The notes: generated from the sequence alone by a model not told the origin. A DNA stretch of 22,168 nucleotides from an uncultured Coriobacteriales bacterium (GCA_902464015.1 CABQHM010000052.1:1-22168), one strand, 5' to 3'. Positions 1 through 8,247 are shown, numbered from the stretch's first letter. A program made the numbers and translations.

Positions 1-8
1 TGCTTCCT

Positions 9-1802
9 CTACCCCACCAACCCCTCAAGCTCCTCTATCAGCTCCGCAAAATACCCCAGCGCCGCATCCACCGGTGCCGGCGTCGCCATGTCCACGCCCG
101 CCCCGCGCAGAAGCTCGATGGGGGGCTTGGAGCAGCCGCCCGACAAGAATCCCAGGTAATCTGCCACGGCAGGGGCGCCTTCGTTGAGGATGCGCTGCGA
201 CAGGGCGATGGCGGCCGCGTAGCCCGTGGCGTACTGGTAGACGTAGTAGTCGTAGTAGAAGTGCGGGATGCGCGCCCACTCCAGGGCAATTTGGTTGTCC
301 ACGACCATCTCGGGCCCAAAGTAGTCCTCGTTGAGCTTGCGGTACAGCGCGCAGAGAGCCTCGGCGGTGAGGCCCTCGCCGCGTGCGTTCATGCGGCCTG
401 CCTCCAGCTCGAACTCGGCAAACATGCACTGGCGGTAGATGGTGCCCTTGAACTGCTCGAGGTGATGGTCGAGCAGGTAAGCGCGCTCGGCGTCGCTTTG
501 CGCGTGCTCGAGCATGTAGTGCATGAGGAGCGTCTCGTTGCAGGTGGAAGCCACCTCGGCCACGAAGATGGGGTAGTCCGAGTAGCGTGCGGGCTGCTTG
601 GAGCAGCTCAGGTAGGTATGCACCGAGTGGCCCATCTCATGTACGAGCGTGAACACGTCGTCGAGCGTGCCCTGGAAGTTCAGAAGGATGACGGGCTGCA
701 TGCCGTATCCGCCGGCCGAGTAGGCGCCGCTGCGCTTACCGGGGTTTTCGTACACGTCGACCCAGCGGCTTTCCAGACCGTGGCGCACGATGGCGAGGTA
801 GTCCTCGCCCATGGGCTCAAGCGCACGCAGGATGAGGTCGCAGGCCTCCTCGTAGGTGAACTTCATCTCGAAGTCGCTCACCATGGGCACGTAGACGTCC
901 CAGAAGCGCAGCTCGTCCACACCGAGCAGGCGTTTGCGCAGGCCAACGTACTTGTGCATGGCGCCCAGGTTGCGTCGCACGGCGTTGATGAGGTTGGTGT
1001 AGACCTCCTCGGGCACCTCGTTGGCGTCGAGTGCCGCTTGCATGCTCGAGTCGTAGTGCCGTGCGTCGCTGAAGAACTTGAGCTGCTTGACCTGGGAGGC
1101 GAGCATGGCGGCGGCGGTGTTCTTGAACTGGCCGTACACCCCGTAGAGGCTCTCATAGGCGCTCTGGCGAAGGGTGCGGTCGCCGCTTCGCTCGAGCGGC
1201 ACGAACGTGCCGTGCGTCACCTGATGGCGCGCGCCCGTGCTGTCGAGCGCCTCGGGGAACGTCAGGTCGGCGTCGCTGAACATGCTGAAGACGTTTTCCG
1301 GCTGGCGCGCGATTTCTCCGGCGCTGGCAAGCAGGGCTTCCTCGGCGCTCGAGAGCGTGTGGGAGCGGCGGGCGAGCACGCGCTCTATGGCGCGCCTCCA
1401 GCCCTCAAGCGCGGGCTCCTCCTCATAAAAGCCCTCCACGCGGGCCGCATCGCAGGCGAGCAGCTCTGCGTCAAACCATGCAACCGCCGAGGACACCTGT
1501 ACGCAAAGTGTTGTGACGCGTGCGCAGAAGTCCTGGTAGAGGGCAATGCGCGTGTCTTCGTCGCACTTACGCTCGGCATAGTTGGCAAGACGTGCGAGCT
1601 CGGTGTTGCATGCGTCCTGCTCTTCCAAGAAGGAAAGCAGGCCTGAAGCGCTTTCGCATGCATGTCCGCGGAACCGTGCCAGGCGCTGCGGCATGTCTTG
1701 GGCAGCCTGCAAGGCGGCAAGGAAGTCCTCGTCGCTTGCGTACATGCTCGACAGGTCCCAGGTGTAGCGTTCAGGCATTTGTGAACGTTCTTTAATATCC
1801 AT
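9..1802 (-). CDS. pepF: Oligoendopeptidase F, M3 family zinc metallopeptidase
   Basis: Cytosolic zinc endopeptidase that cleaves short and medium peptides; M3B enzymes recycle signal-peptide fragments and imported peptides. The protein is 597 residues, the usual PepF length (about 600). The zinc motif HEMGH is at residues 388-392, with the third ligand probably E416 in FVAEVAS. The N-terminus PERYTWDLSSMY is the typical PepF opening. I chose ATG at 1802, which has AGGA 12 bases upstream; a TTG three codons earlier (1811) is possible but would leave only about 3 bases after that AGGA. The gene is monocistronic here, transcribed away from the HD-GYP gene, and its stop lies 8 bases from the window edge. 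Family assignment is secure; the physiological substrate is not visible. Confidence 0.95.
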   Translation of the reverse strand: MDIKERSQMPERYTWDLSSMYASDEDFLAALQAAQDMPQRLARFRGHACESASGLLSFLEEQDACNTELARLANYAERKCDEDTRIALYQDFCARVTTLCVQVSSAVAWFDAELLACDAARVEGFYEEEPALEGWRRAIERVLARRSHTLSSAEEALLASAGEIARQPENVFSMFSDADLTFPEALDSTGARHQVTHGTFVPLERSGDRTLRQSAYESLYGVYGQFKNTAAAMLASQVKQLKFFSDARHYDSSMQAALDANEVPEEVYTNLINAVRRNLGAMHKYVGLRKRLLGVDELRFWDVYVPMVSDFEMKFTYEEACDLILRALEPMGEDYLAIVRHGLESRWVDVYENPGKRSGAYSAGGYGMQPVILLNFQGTLDDVFTLVHEMGHSVHTYLSCSKQPARYSDYPIFVAEVASTCNETLLMHYMLEHAQSDAERAYLLDHHLEQFKGTIYRQCMFAEFELEAGRMNARGEGLTAEALCALYRKLNEDYFGPEMVVDNQIALEWARIPHFYYDYYVYQYATGYAAAIALSQRILNEGAPAVADYLGFLSGGCSKPPIELLRGAGVDMATPAPVDAALGYFAELIEELEGLVG

Positions 1803-1947
1803 GCGCGTCAACCATCCTTTTAAAAATCGTCGCTAGACTCCATGCCTTATCCGTACGCCGGAGTATGGCACAGCCATCTGTGGTTCTTACGAGTGTGACT
1901 CAGAAAACTTTTCGGTCAGGCCATTAAGTTAGAGATAGATTACTAAA

Positions 1948-2694
1948 ATGGACGACGCATTGTTTTCTCGGGCGAGTTGGGAGAAGGGCGAGATGGACGC
2001 TTGTCTGAACCTGTGCGCATCTGCCGAGCTGCTGCACGACCTCGTGCAGGGCATCGTCTCGGCGCTCGAGGCGCGTGACCCACATACGGCCGAGCACTCG
2101 CTGCGCGTGGGCGACATGGTGGAGCAGACCTGTCTGGCCATGGGTTTGCCTGCCGAGCAGGTGATGTCCATCCACATGGCGGCTCACGTCCACGACATCG
2201 GCAAGATTGCCATTCCCGATTCCATCTTGCTCAAGAAGGGGCGCAGAACCCCCGAGGAGCATGCCGTGATGCGTGACCACGCGCGCATGGGTGCCGAGAT
2301 TCTGGGGCGCTGCGCGAGCCTGGAGCCCATCGCCCTTATCGTGCGCCATCACCACGAACGCTGGGATGGCCAAGGCTATCCCGATGGTCTGGCCGGCACC
2401 GACATTCCCTTGGGCTCGCGCATTATCGCCGTGTGCGACTCTATTGACTCCATGCTGGGCAAGCGTCTCTCTTCCAAGCGAAAGACGCAGGAAGAATGTC
2501 GCGAGCAGATTGAGCAGGGGGCGGGTGCCGCCTACGACCCCGACATCGCGCTGTTCGTGGTTGCCCATTGGGACCAGATCGTGGGCGGCATCGATTTTCA
2601 TGACTCGGCCGATTTCGACACGCTCGAGGTGTGCCCGGGACGGGCACTTCGCTGCTCTGTGCCCACCGGGCGCTCCCTGGAGCTCACGGCCTAA
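1948..2694 (+). CDS. Stand-alone HD-GYP domain phosphodiesterase
   Basis: Metal-dependent phosphohydrolase of the HD-GYP family, whose characterised members hydrolyse cyclic di-GMP or other cyclic dinucleotides. Visible ligands and motifs are H46/H50 in HTAEHS, HDIGK at 82-86, HHHE at 134-137, DGQGYP at 140-145, and a DSIDSM segment at about 164 in place of the usual DxxDAL. There is no receiver, PAS or GGDEF domain and no membrane segment, so the 248-residue protein is essentially the catalytic domain with a short tail. The start is uncertain: ATG 1948 has a poor ribosome site, whereas in-frame ATG 1993 is preceded by GAGAAGGGCGAG and would give 233 residues with the whole domain intact. Divergent from pepF, with an 82-bp gap to the next gene. 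Confidence 0.88.
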   Translation: MDDALFSRASWEKGEMDACLNLCASAELLHDLVQGIVSALEARDPHTAEHSLRVGDMVEQTCLAMGLPAEQVMSIHMAAHVHDIGKIAIPDSILLKKGRRTPEEHAVMRDHARMGAEILGRCASLEPIALIVRHHHERWDGQGYPDGLAGTDIPLGSRIIAVCDSIDSMLGKRLSSKRKTQEECREQIEQGAGAAYDPDIALFVVAHWDQIVGGIDFHDSADFDTLEVCPGRALRCSVPTGRSLELTA

Positions 2695-2708
2695 GGCGCC
2701 GTGCGCCT
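2694..2708 (+). other. Short perfect hairpin after HD-GYP stop
   Basis: AGGCGC and GCGCCT pair perfectly around a 3-base loop, directly at the HD-GYP stop codon. No T-run follows, so this is at best a weak or factor-assisted 3' end. Confidence 0.3.
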
Positions 2709-2776
2709 CGGGGTCTTACAACAGTTGTCAAACGTCCAAAAGGGGCGTTGCATATCAAGAGAGGAAGGTTTGCATC

Positions 2777-3040
2777 ATGGCGTTCGAGAAGATCAAGAAG
2801 TGGGGCTCGAAGCATCACAACGGCCTGCTCGTTGCAGGTGGTTTCGTCCTGGGTACCGCCGGCGTGAAGGCCGTCACCTCCCAGACCGCCAAGAAGGGCT
2901 ACGTCAAGGTCGTTGCCTCCGGCATGCGTGCCAAGAACGCCTATCTCGACATCTGCGAGCAGGCAAAGGCCGAGGTGGACGACATTGTGGCTGAGGCTAA
3001 CTACATCACCACGGAAGACGCCGCCAAGGCCAACGCCTAG
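2777..3040 (+). CDS. Small single-helix membrane protein, DUF6110-like, partner of the metal ATPase
   Basis: An 87-residue protein with a basic amphipathic N-terminus (MAFEKIKKWGSKHH), one glycine-rich transmembrane helix at about 16-33, then a charged helical region (about 38-75) with a single cysteine (C60). No enzyme motif is present. I recognise the architecture from the DUF6110 proteins found beside heavy-metal P-type ATPases; it also resembles in layout the mycobacterial PacL proteins (DUF1490) that partner CtpC/CtpG-type ATPases, but it lacks their His/Asp-rich C-terminal metal motif. Start ATG 2777 has GAGGAAGG about 8 bases upstream. The stop is 17 bases before the ATPase start, so the two are surely co-transcribed. 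A chaperone or assembly role for the pump is inference from this linkage. Confidence 0.85.
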   Translation: MAFEKIKKWGSKHHNGLLVAGGFVLGTAGVKAVTSQTAKKGYVKVVASGMRAKNAYLDICEQAKAEVDDIVAEANYITTEDAAKANA

Positions 3041-3057
3041 CGCACAAAGGAAGACTC

Positions 3058-5187
3058 ATGGACTTCGCACCTGTCAAAGAACTTCCGGGACGCGTGCGCG
3101 TCAAGCTGCGCGGCCCGGTTCCCGAGGGTGACGTTTCCGCCCTCGAGCAGGTGGTTCGGGCTTGTCCGGACGTCACGAAGGCGACGGTCTACCCGCGCAA
3201 CGGCGAGATTGCGATCAGCTACGCCGCCGGCGAGGGGGCCAAGGAGCGTGTGTTCTGCCACCTCGTGGGCATCAAAGCTGCTGACATCGAGGCGGCCCGG
3301 GAGCTTGCGGCATACGACCCTTCGGCACAGACGCGTGCCCTTGTGCGGGACATCCTGTGGCTGGTGGGCTCCCACTATGCCCGCAGGTGGTTCCTGCCTG
3401 CCCCCTTGCGCACCGCCTGGACCGTTTGGAGCTATCGGCACTTTCTGGCTGCCGCGTTCGACTCGCTTGCGCACGGCAGGCTCGACGTGCCCGTGCTCGA
3501 CGCTGCCGCTATCGGTATGGCCTTCATCTGCAAGGATCCCAAAACTGCCTCGTCCACGATGTTCTTGCTCAACCTTGGCGAGACGCTTGAGGAATACACC
3601 CGCGCCCGTTCGCAGGGCGAGCTCATCCGCTCGCTTCTCGACGCGCCTGAGACGGCCCAGCTCATCGACGGCGAGCGTGAGGTCGGCGTTCCCACCACGT
3701 CACTTGTCGAGGGCGACCTCGTCGTCATCCGCACGGGCATGCCCGTCAGTGTCGACGGCACGGTCGAGGCGGGCTGCGCGATGGTCAACCAGGCGGCGCT
3801 CACCGGCGAGCCCCTCGCCGTGGAGCGCACGGTGGGCGACGACGTGTTCGCCGGTACCGCGGTTGAGTCGGGCGAGATCTTCGTGCGGGTGCACTCCGGC
3901 ACCGGCGAGACGCGCCTGCGTTCCATCGTGAGCCTCGTCGAGCAGTCCGAGGCCCTCAAGGCGGGCGTGCAGACGCGCCGCGAGACGCTTGCCAACAAGA
4001 TCGTCCCGTGGAACTTCCTGCTTGCCGGCATTGTTGCCATCACCACAAAGAGCCTGGTGAAAACGGCCGCCTCCATGATGGTGGACTACTCGTGCGCCCT
4101 CAAGCTCACGGGTTCCATCGCCGTGCTTTCGGCCATGAACCAAAGCGTGCGCGAGGGCTTCATGGTCAAGGGTTCCAAGTACTTCGAGGCCATGGCCAAC
4201 GCCGACACCATCGTCTTCGACAAGACGGGCACCCTCACCAACGCCGAACCCCAGGTTGCCGGCGTGCTTGCCTTCGACGGTTGGGACGAGACGGAGGTGC
4301 TGCGCTTCTCGGCCTGCCTGGAGGAGCACTTCCCGCATCCCGTTGCTCGCGCCGTGGTGAACGCCGCCGCTGCGCGCAACCTGCAGCATCGCGAGCGCCA
4401 TGCCGAGGTCGAGTACATCGTGGCCCACGGCATCGCCAGCTCGCTCGACGGCAAGCGCTGCGTCATCGGCAGCGAGCACTTTGTCGTCGAGGACGAGGGG
4501 GTCGTCATCGATGAGGCGGCCCACGCCCGCATCATCGAGGCGTTCGGCGCCATTTCCTCGCTTTACCTGGCGGTCGATGGCAAGCTCGTGGGTGTCATCG
4601 GCATCCATGACCCCATCAAGCCGGGCGTTCCTGAGGCCGTGGCGCAGCTGCGCCGCCTGGGCTTCAAGCACATCGTCATGCTCACTGGCGACAACGAGCG
4701 CGCGGCTGCGCCCGTGGCCGCCCAAGCGGGCATCACCGAGTTCTGCGCGAACATGCTTCCCGAGCAAAAGCACTCCTATATAGAGGGGCTCAAGAGCCAG
4801 GGCAGGCGTGTGGTGATGGTGGGCGACGGCGTGAACGACTCGCCGGCGCTCTCCCTGGCAGACGTGGGCATCGCCATGGCCATGGGCACCGCCATTGCCA
4901 AGGAGGTTGCCGACATCACGCTCACCGAGGCGGACCTGGCGAGCATCGTGCGCCTGCGTCAGCTGTCGTGCGACCTCATGGATCGCATGGACCTGCAGTT
5001 CCGCGAGGTCATGGTGTTCAACACGGGGCTTTTGGCGCTCGGTATCGCCGGCATCATCGCCCCTGCGACCTCGGGACTTCTGCACAACGGCTCGACCATC
5101 CTGTTCGCGGCCCAAAGCGCCCGCACGTACCGGCTCGACGCCGCCGAGGTCGTCGAGGCCCAAGACGTGGAGGTCGTCGAGGGTTAA
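3058..5187 (+). CDS. Heavy-metal translocating P1B-type ATPase (CtpC-like)
   Basis: Integral membrane pump that couples ATP hydrolysis to transition-metal export. All P-type hallmarks are present in 709 residues: TGEP at 249-252, phosphorylation motif DKTGTLT from D388, HP dipeptide at 427-428 in HFPHPVARAV, TGDN at 543-546 and GDGVND at 589-594. The intramembrane metal motif is Ser-Cys-Ala (345-347, in DYSCALKL) rather than Cys-Pro-Cys. The N-terminal domain starts PGRVRVKL, like a degenerate HMA fold, but has no CxxC. The C-terminus after the last helix is acidic. Start ATG 3058 follows AAGGAAG. The pairing with the upstream small membrane protein points to a CtpC-like exporter of zinc or manganese type; copper is less likely without CPC. 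The actual metal cannot be read from sequence. Confidence 0.93.
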   Translation: MDFAPVKELPGRVRVKLRGPVPEGDVSALEQVVRACPDVTKATVYPRNGEIAISYAAGEGAKERVFCHLVGIKAADIEAARELAAYDPSAQTRALVRDILWLVGSHYARRWFLPAPLRTAWTVWSYRHFLAAAFDSLAHGRLDVPVLDAAAIGMAFICKDPKTASSTMFLLNLGETLEEYTRARSQGELIRSLLDAPETAQLIDGEREVGVPTTSLVEGDLVVIRTGMPVSVDGTVEAGCAMVNQAALTGEPLAVERTVGDDVFAGTAVESGEIFVRVHSGTGETRLRSIVSLVEQSEALKAGVQTRRETLANKIVPWNFLLAGIVAITTKSLVKTAASMMVDYSCALKLTGSIAVLSAMNQSVREGFMVKGSKYFEAMANADTIVFDKTGTLTNAEPQVAGVLAFDGWDETEVLRFSACLEEHFPHPVARAVVNAAAARNLQHRERHAEVEYIVAHGIASSLDGKRCVIGSEHFVVEDEGVVIDEAAHARIIEAFGAISSLYLAVDGKLVGVIGIHDPIKPGVPEAVAQLRRLGFKHIVMLTGDNERAAAPVAAQAGITEFCANMLPEQKHSYIEGLKSQGRRVVMVGDGVNDSPALSLADVGIAMAMGTAIAKEVADITLTEADLASIVRLRQLSCDLMDRMDLQFREVMVFNTGLLALGIAGIIAPATSGLLHNGSTILFAAQSARTYRLDAAEVVEAQDVEVVEG

Positions 5188-5246
5188 ACGCGCGCCTGCG
5201 GTTGAAACTAGCCGCTGACGTTTCAGAGCGCTCTCATCTTTGTGTC

Positions 5247-5309
5247 AAAGGCGTTGCATGCCGCTGAAAGCCGTTCATGGTCATAGTCAGCGGGTGCAGC
5301 GCCTTTTTT
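5247..5309 (+). terminator. Intrinsic terminator of the metal-ATPase unit
   Basis: GGCGTTGCA (5250-5258) pairs with TGCAGCGCC (5295-5303) with one G-T wobble, and inside it CCGCTGA pairs perfectly with TCAGCGG. The right arm runs straight into TTTTTT (5304-5309), and an AAA run precedes the left arm. This is a nested stem with an apical loop of about 19 bases, placed 60 bases after the ATPase stop. Confidence 0.8.
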
Positions 5310-5313
5310 GTCA

Positions 5314-5342
5314 TTGTGCGCCAGGCGACTCGGGGGTATAAA
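5314..5342 (+). promoter_or_regulatory. Putative promoter of the lipoprotein gene
   Basis: A TTGTGC -35-like box (5314-5319), a 17-base spacer and a TATAAA -10 box (5337-5342) lie directly after the terminator and about 38 bases before the lipoprotein start. The -10 is strong and the -35 matches three or four positions. Confidence 0.55.
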
Positions 5343-5379
5343 GAGTAGCCAGGGCAGAACGCGAAAGGGGATGTAGCAA

Positions 5380-6042
5380 ATGATGGGTCGCAAGGCGTTT
5401 ACGGTGGTCGCTTCGCTTGCATTGTCGGGTTGCCTGGTGGCAATCCCGCTGCTTGGCTGCCAAGACGCCTCAAACGCCGCATCAAGCTCCTCCTCAAGCG
5501 CCTCACAGGAAAAAGTCGTCACGGCATCCACGGCTTCTGCCGGCGGCGCCGCCCCCGCGCAGGAGAGCGCTCCCACGTTGCAGGCAACCACGAGCGCCGT
5601 CACCGTCCCCGTCGATTTCTTCGACATTCTCGGCATCTCTGAGCGCGGCCGCGAGAAGTTCCTCGAGCGCCTCGGCGCCACCGACATTGCGGCCCAGGAT
5701 GACGGCTCGTATGTCGTGAGCCTTTCGAGCGAGGACTTTGCGGCGTTTGCCTCCCATGCCTACCAGGCAATTCAGGACAAGATCAAGTCGAGCATGACCG
5801 ACGGCACCTACACCGGCGTGACTTCGGTCGACTACGACGAGACGTTCGCCACCGTCGTGGTGGTGCTCGATTCCAAGACGATTCCCGACAGCGACGCCGG
5901 TCTTGCCACCAACCTGGGGCATGCCGCGAACCTCTACCAGCAGATTGCGGGCCTGCCTGTGAGCTGCGACGTCATCGTGATGAACTCCGAGGGCGAGACG
6001 CTCTCTGAGTCGATGTTCCCCGAGACGACGGCAAAGGAGTAG
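5380..6042 (+). CDS. Secreted lipoprotein of unknown function
   Basis: A 220-residue protein with a basic N-terminus (MMGRK) and a hydrophobic stretch ending in a lipobox. LLGC gives Cys27 and an earlier LSGC gives Cys18; Cys27 is preferred because a polar Ser/Ala linker follows (about 28-70), as usual for surface lipoproteins. The folded part (about 75-215) alternates charged and beta-prone segments (VPVDFFDILGIS, GTYTGVTSVDYDETFATVVV) and is not a family I can name. SD GAAAGGGG lies 9 bases before ATG 5380. It sits between its own promoter and a hairpin shared with the convergent metRS-like gene, so it is probably monocistronic. Attachment to the outer face of the membrane is inferred from the lipobox; function unknown. 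Confidence 0.85.
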   Translation: MMGRKAFTVVASLALSGCLVAIPLLGCQDASNAASSSSSSASQEKVVTASTASAGGAAPAQESAPTLQATTSAVTVPVDFFDILGISERGREKFLERLGATDIAAQDDGSYVVSLSSEDFAAFASHAYQAIQDKIKSSMTDGTYTGVTSVDYDETFATVVVVLDSKTIPDSDAGLATNLGHAANLYQQIAGLPVSCDVIVMNSEGETLSESMFPETTAKE

Positions 6043-6072
6043 CGCCCGTCTCGTCAAAAGCGCCTGCAAGCA

Positions 6073-6110
6073 AGAGGCCCCCGCGACACATGTGCGTCGC
6101 GGGGGCCTCT
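6073..6110. terminator. Bidirectional hairpin between convergent genes
   Basis: AGAGGCCCCCGCGAC and GTCGCGGGGGCCTCT form a perfect 15-bp stem around an 8-base loop, 30 bases after the lipoprotein stop and 26 bases from the end of the minus-strand metRS-like gene. No good T-run follows on either side, but the position and stability fit a shared terminator. Confidence 0.7.
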
Positions 6111-6135
6111 GTCGTCGTGCCTTGCTGCGCAAGAA

Positions 6136-8145
6136 CTAGTACTGGGACTCGTGCTTGGAGAAGAAGTCGGTCCTGGCGGGCAGCTCGCGCACCACATGCT
6201 CGCCGGGGGTCTCGCCGGCGGCAACGGTGAGCTCGTCGAGGCTCATGAACGCGTAGTCCCAGCTGAAGAAGAGCTCCTCGTCAAACTGGAAGTAGTCGCG
6301 GATCATCTCGCAACCGGTGGGCACGCAGGGGTGCATGAGCAGGGCGGCCACGCGCAGGGCCGCGAACGCGTCGCGCAGCGCCGCCTGCATGGCGCTCGTC
6401 GTGGCGGCCTCGTCGTCCATGTTCTTGGCGGCCTTGCTCGCGTCGCTCCAGCGCTTGTTGGCGTCGCGGATGAAGTCGTCGGCCACGCGCAGGGCGCCGG
6501 GGAAGTCGAGCACGTGCATCTTGCGCTCGAAGCCAAGCAGCGCCTTCTCGCAGGCGGCGCTGACCTCGGGGGCGCAGGCGCCGGCGGGCAGCTTGCCCGC
6601 GCAGTGCGAGGTCGCGCCGTAGAAGCACGAGCGTGCCAGGCGGTTGAAGACGTTCGTGAGCAGCGCGGACTCCTTGAGCGCAGGGTCGGCCATGCGGGGG
6701 TCTTCGCGCTTCTTGGGGTCGGGCTCGTAGGGCTTGGGGGAGAAGCTCACGGGCTTGTCGCCCAAGCCAAGCGACAGCCAGTGGGCGCGCAGCTGCTCGG
6801 GCGTGTAGTAATCGAGCAGGTCGAGCGCCATGGGGGGCTTCACGGCGCCGGAGCTGGAGGCCTTGGCGCCCATGAAGAGGATGTGGTAGTTGGCCACGGG
6901 CACGCTCTGCTTGAGGCCCCAGCCCAGGGCGTCCCACAGGGCAGGCTGCGCCACGCAGTAGAAGTAGATGTTGTCCTGGCCGATGAACTGGAACTGGTCG
7001 CAGTCCTCGCTGCACCACCAGTCGCGCCAGTCGTCGCTGGAATAGCGGCCGCCGCCCCTCTCGGCGTCGAGGTCGAGCACGGTCTGGGTGAACGAGATGG
7101 GCGCCCACAGGCTCTCGGGCCAGCACCAGGTGGTGAGGCCTTCCACGCCGTCCATGACGGGGGTGGGCACGCCCCACTCGATGTTGCCCGTGATGCGGAA
7201 GGGCAGCAGGGTCTTGCCCGTGCGGAAGCGCACGCCGGCGGCCACGAGGGCGTCGCGGGCCTCGTCGCGGGCCTGCCAGTCGGCGAACGTCAGGCTGCAG
7301 GCGCCCTTGCCGTCGGTCTCGGTCAGCTCGTGGGCGGGCAGCGTCGGCAGTGCGGCGTCGAGCGCCTCGCGCATGGGGGCGGTCACGTGGATGACGGGGG
7401 GCAGCAGCCACTCGGCGACCGTGGAGGTCACCACGGGGCGCACGCGATCGTCGCCCTTCTGGCGCGTGACCTCGCTTGCGATGAAGTCGTGCTTGGAGGG
7501 CAGGTCGAAGTACCAGTTGTCCACCGGGCGCAGCTCGGGGGTGGTGCCGGTGAGCTGCGAGACGGGGTTGATGAGCTCCTCGGGCTCGAACTGGTGGCCC
7601 AGGTCGCACTCGTCGGCGTAGGCCTTCTCAGACTTGCAGCCCTTCACGGGGCAGAAGCCCTTCACCTGGCGGCCGTTGAGGAATTGCCCCGCCTGCACGT
7701 CGTAGAACTGCTTGGTGGAGCGAAGCGACAGGGCGCCCGTCTCGTGCAGGCGCTCCTCGATCTGGGCGGTGAGGGCGGCATGGTGGCTCGCGGCGGGCTC
7801 AAGGGCGCTGCCGGCGAAGATGTCCAGCGAGATGTTATAGGCCTCGAGCGCCTGCTTCTGGTGCTCGTGGTTCGTCTTCACGTAGTCGACGATCGTGCCC
7901 TCGTAGCCCTCCTCGGCGACCTTCTTGCGGTAGCCCTCCATGATGGGCGAGCCGTAGCAGTCGGTGCCCGACACGAACACGACGTTGGAGGCGCCGATGC
8001 GGTCGCGCAGGAAGCGCGCGTAGAAGTCGGCGGGCACGAAGACGCCCGAGATGTGGCCGAAGTGCAGGTCCTTGTTGCCATAGGGCATGCCGCTGGTCAC
8101 AACGGCGCGTTTGGGGAAGTGGGGACGCTCACAAGCGTTGGACAT
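6136..8145 (-). CDS. metG: Methionyl-tRNA synthetase-like class I tRNA ligase, divergent signature motifs
   Basis: A 669-residue protein with the MetRS plan: Rossmann opening TSGMPYGNKDLHFGH with HFGH at 28-31, SGTDCYGSP at 59-67 (cf. GTDEHG), a knuckle insertion with C165, C170, C180 and H184, WGVPTP near 324, FIGQDNIYF near 387, then GAKASSSG at 426-433 where KMSKS is expected, and a helical anticodon-binding region. The second KMSKS lysine is Ser here and the HIGH box is HFGH, so catalysis may differ from a standard MetRS. An extra segment at about 255-310 interrupts the catalytic domain. Start ATG 8145 has AGGA 8 bases upstream; an upstream in-frame extension to 8196 would overlap the likely -10 box. 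It could be the only MetRS of the organism or a paralogue; the window cannot tell. Confidence 0.85.
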   Translation of the reverse strand: MSNACERPHFPKRAVVTSGMPYGNKDLHFGHISGVFVPADFYARFLRDRIGASNVVFVSGTDCYGSPIMEGYRKKVAEEGYEGTIVDYVKTNHEHQKQALEAYNISLDIFAGSALEPAASHHAALTAQIEERLHETGALSLRSTKQFYDVQAGQFLNGRQVKGFCPVKGCKSEKAYADECDLGHQFEPEELINPVSQLTGTTPELRPVDNWYFDLPSKHDFIASEVTRQKGDDRVRPVVTSTVAEWLLPPVIHVTAPMREALDAALPTLPAHELTETDGKGACSLTFADWQARDEARDALVAAGVRFRTGKTLLPFRITGNIEWGVPTPVMDGVEGLTTWCWPESLWAPISFTQTVLDLDAERGGGRYSSDDWRDWWCSEDCDQFQFIGQDNIYFYCVAQPALWDALGWGLKQSVPVANYHILFMGAKASSSGAVKPPMALDLLDYYTPEQLRAHWLSLGLGDKPVSFSPKPYEPDPKKREDPRMADPALKESALLTNVFNRLARSCFYGATSHCAGKLPAGACAPEVSAACEKALLGFERKMHVLDFPGALRVADDFIRDANKRWSDASKAAKNMDDEAATTSAMQAALRDAFAALRVAALLMHPCVPTGCEMIRDYFQFDEELFFSWDYAFMSLDELTVAAGETPGEHVVRELPARTDFFSKHESQY

Positions 8146-8195
8146 GAGGATGTTCCTGCCTTTTTGTCGTACGTCGGTCTTTTTCAAGTGGGGCA

Positions 8196-8201
8196 AGTAT
8201 A
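8196..8201 (-). promoter_or_regulatory. Putative -10 box for the metRS-like gene
   Basis: TATACT on the minus strand lies about 50 bases upstream of the chosen start. No convincing -35 is visible at 16-18 bases, so this is weak evidence. Confidence 0.35.
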
Positions 8202-8247
8202 GAGCCGTGCGGCGCCAATGGGGCGGCTCAAGGTGGCCTGCCCGCGC

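Noticed and set aside
261..1646. 461-codon open frame on the plus strand antisense to pepF
   Set aside because: It is Val/Ala/His/Gly-rich with no domain and mirrors the codon bias of pepF, whose zinc motif and full length are certain.
1869..1882. CACAG-N4-CTGTG inverted repeat in the pepF/HD-GYP gap
   Set aside because: Five-base arms are expected by chance, and the promoter around it is not convincing.
2718..2728. ACAACAGTTGT palindrome upstream of the metal-export unit
   Set aside because: It could be a metal-regulator operator, but it is short and matches no box I can name; no regulator gene is adjacent.
6151..8202. 683-codon plus-strand frame antisense to the metRS-like gene
   Set aside because: Low-complexity Gly/Ala/Val/His composition and no motif; a by-product of GC-rich third positions in the real gene.
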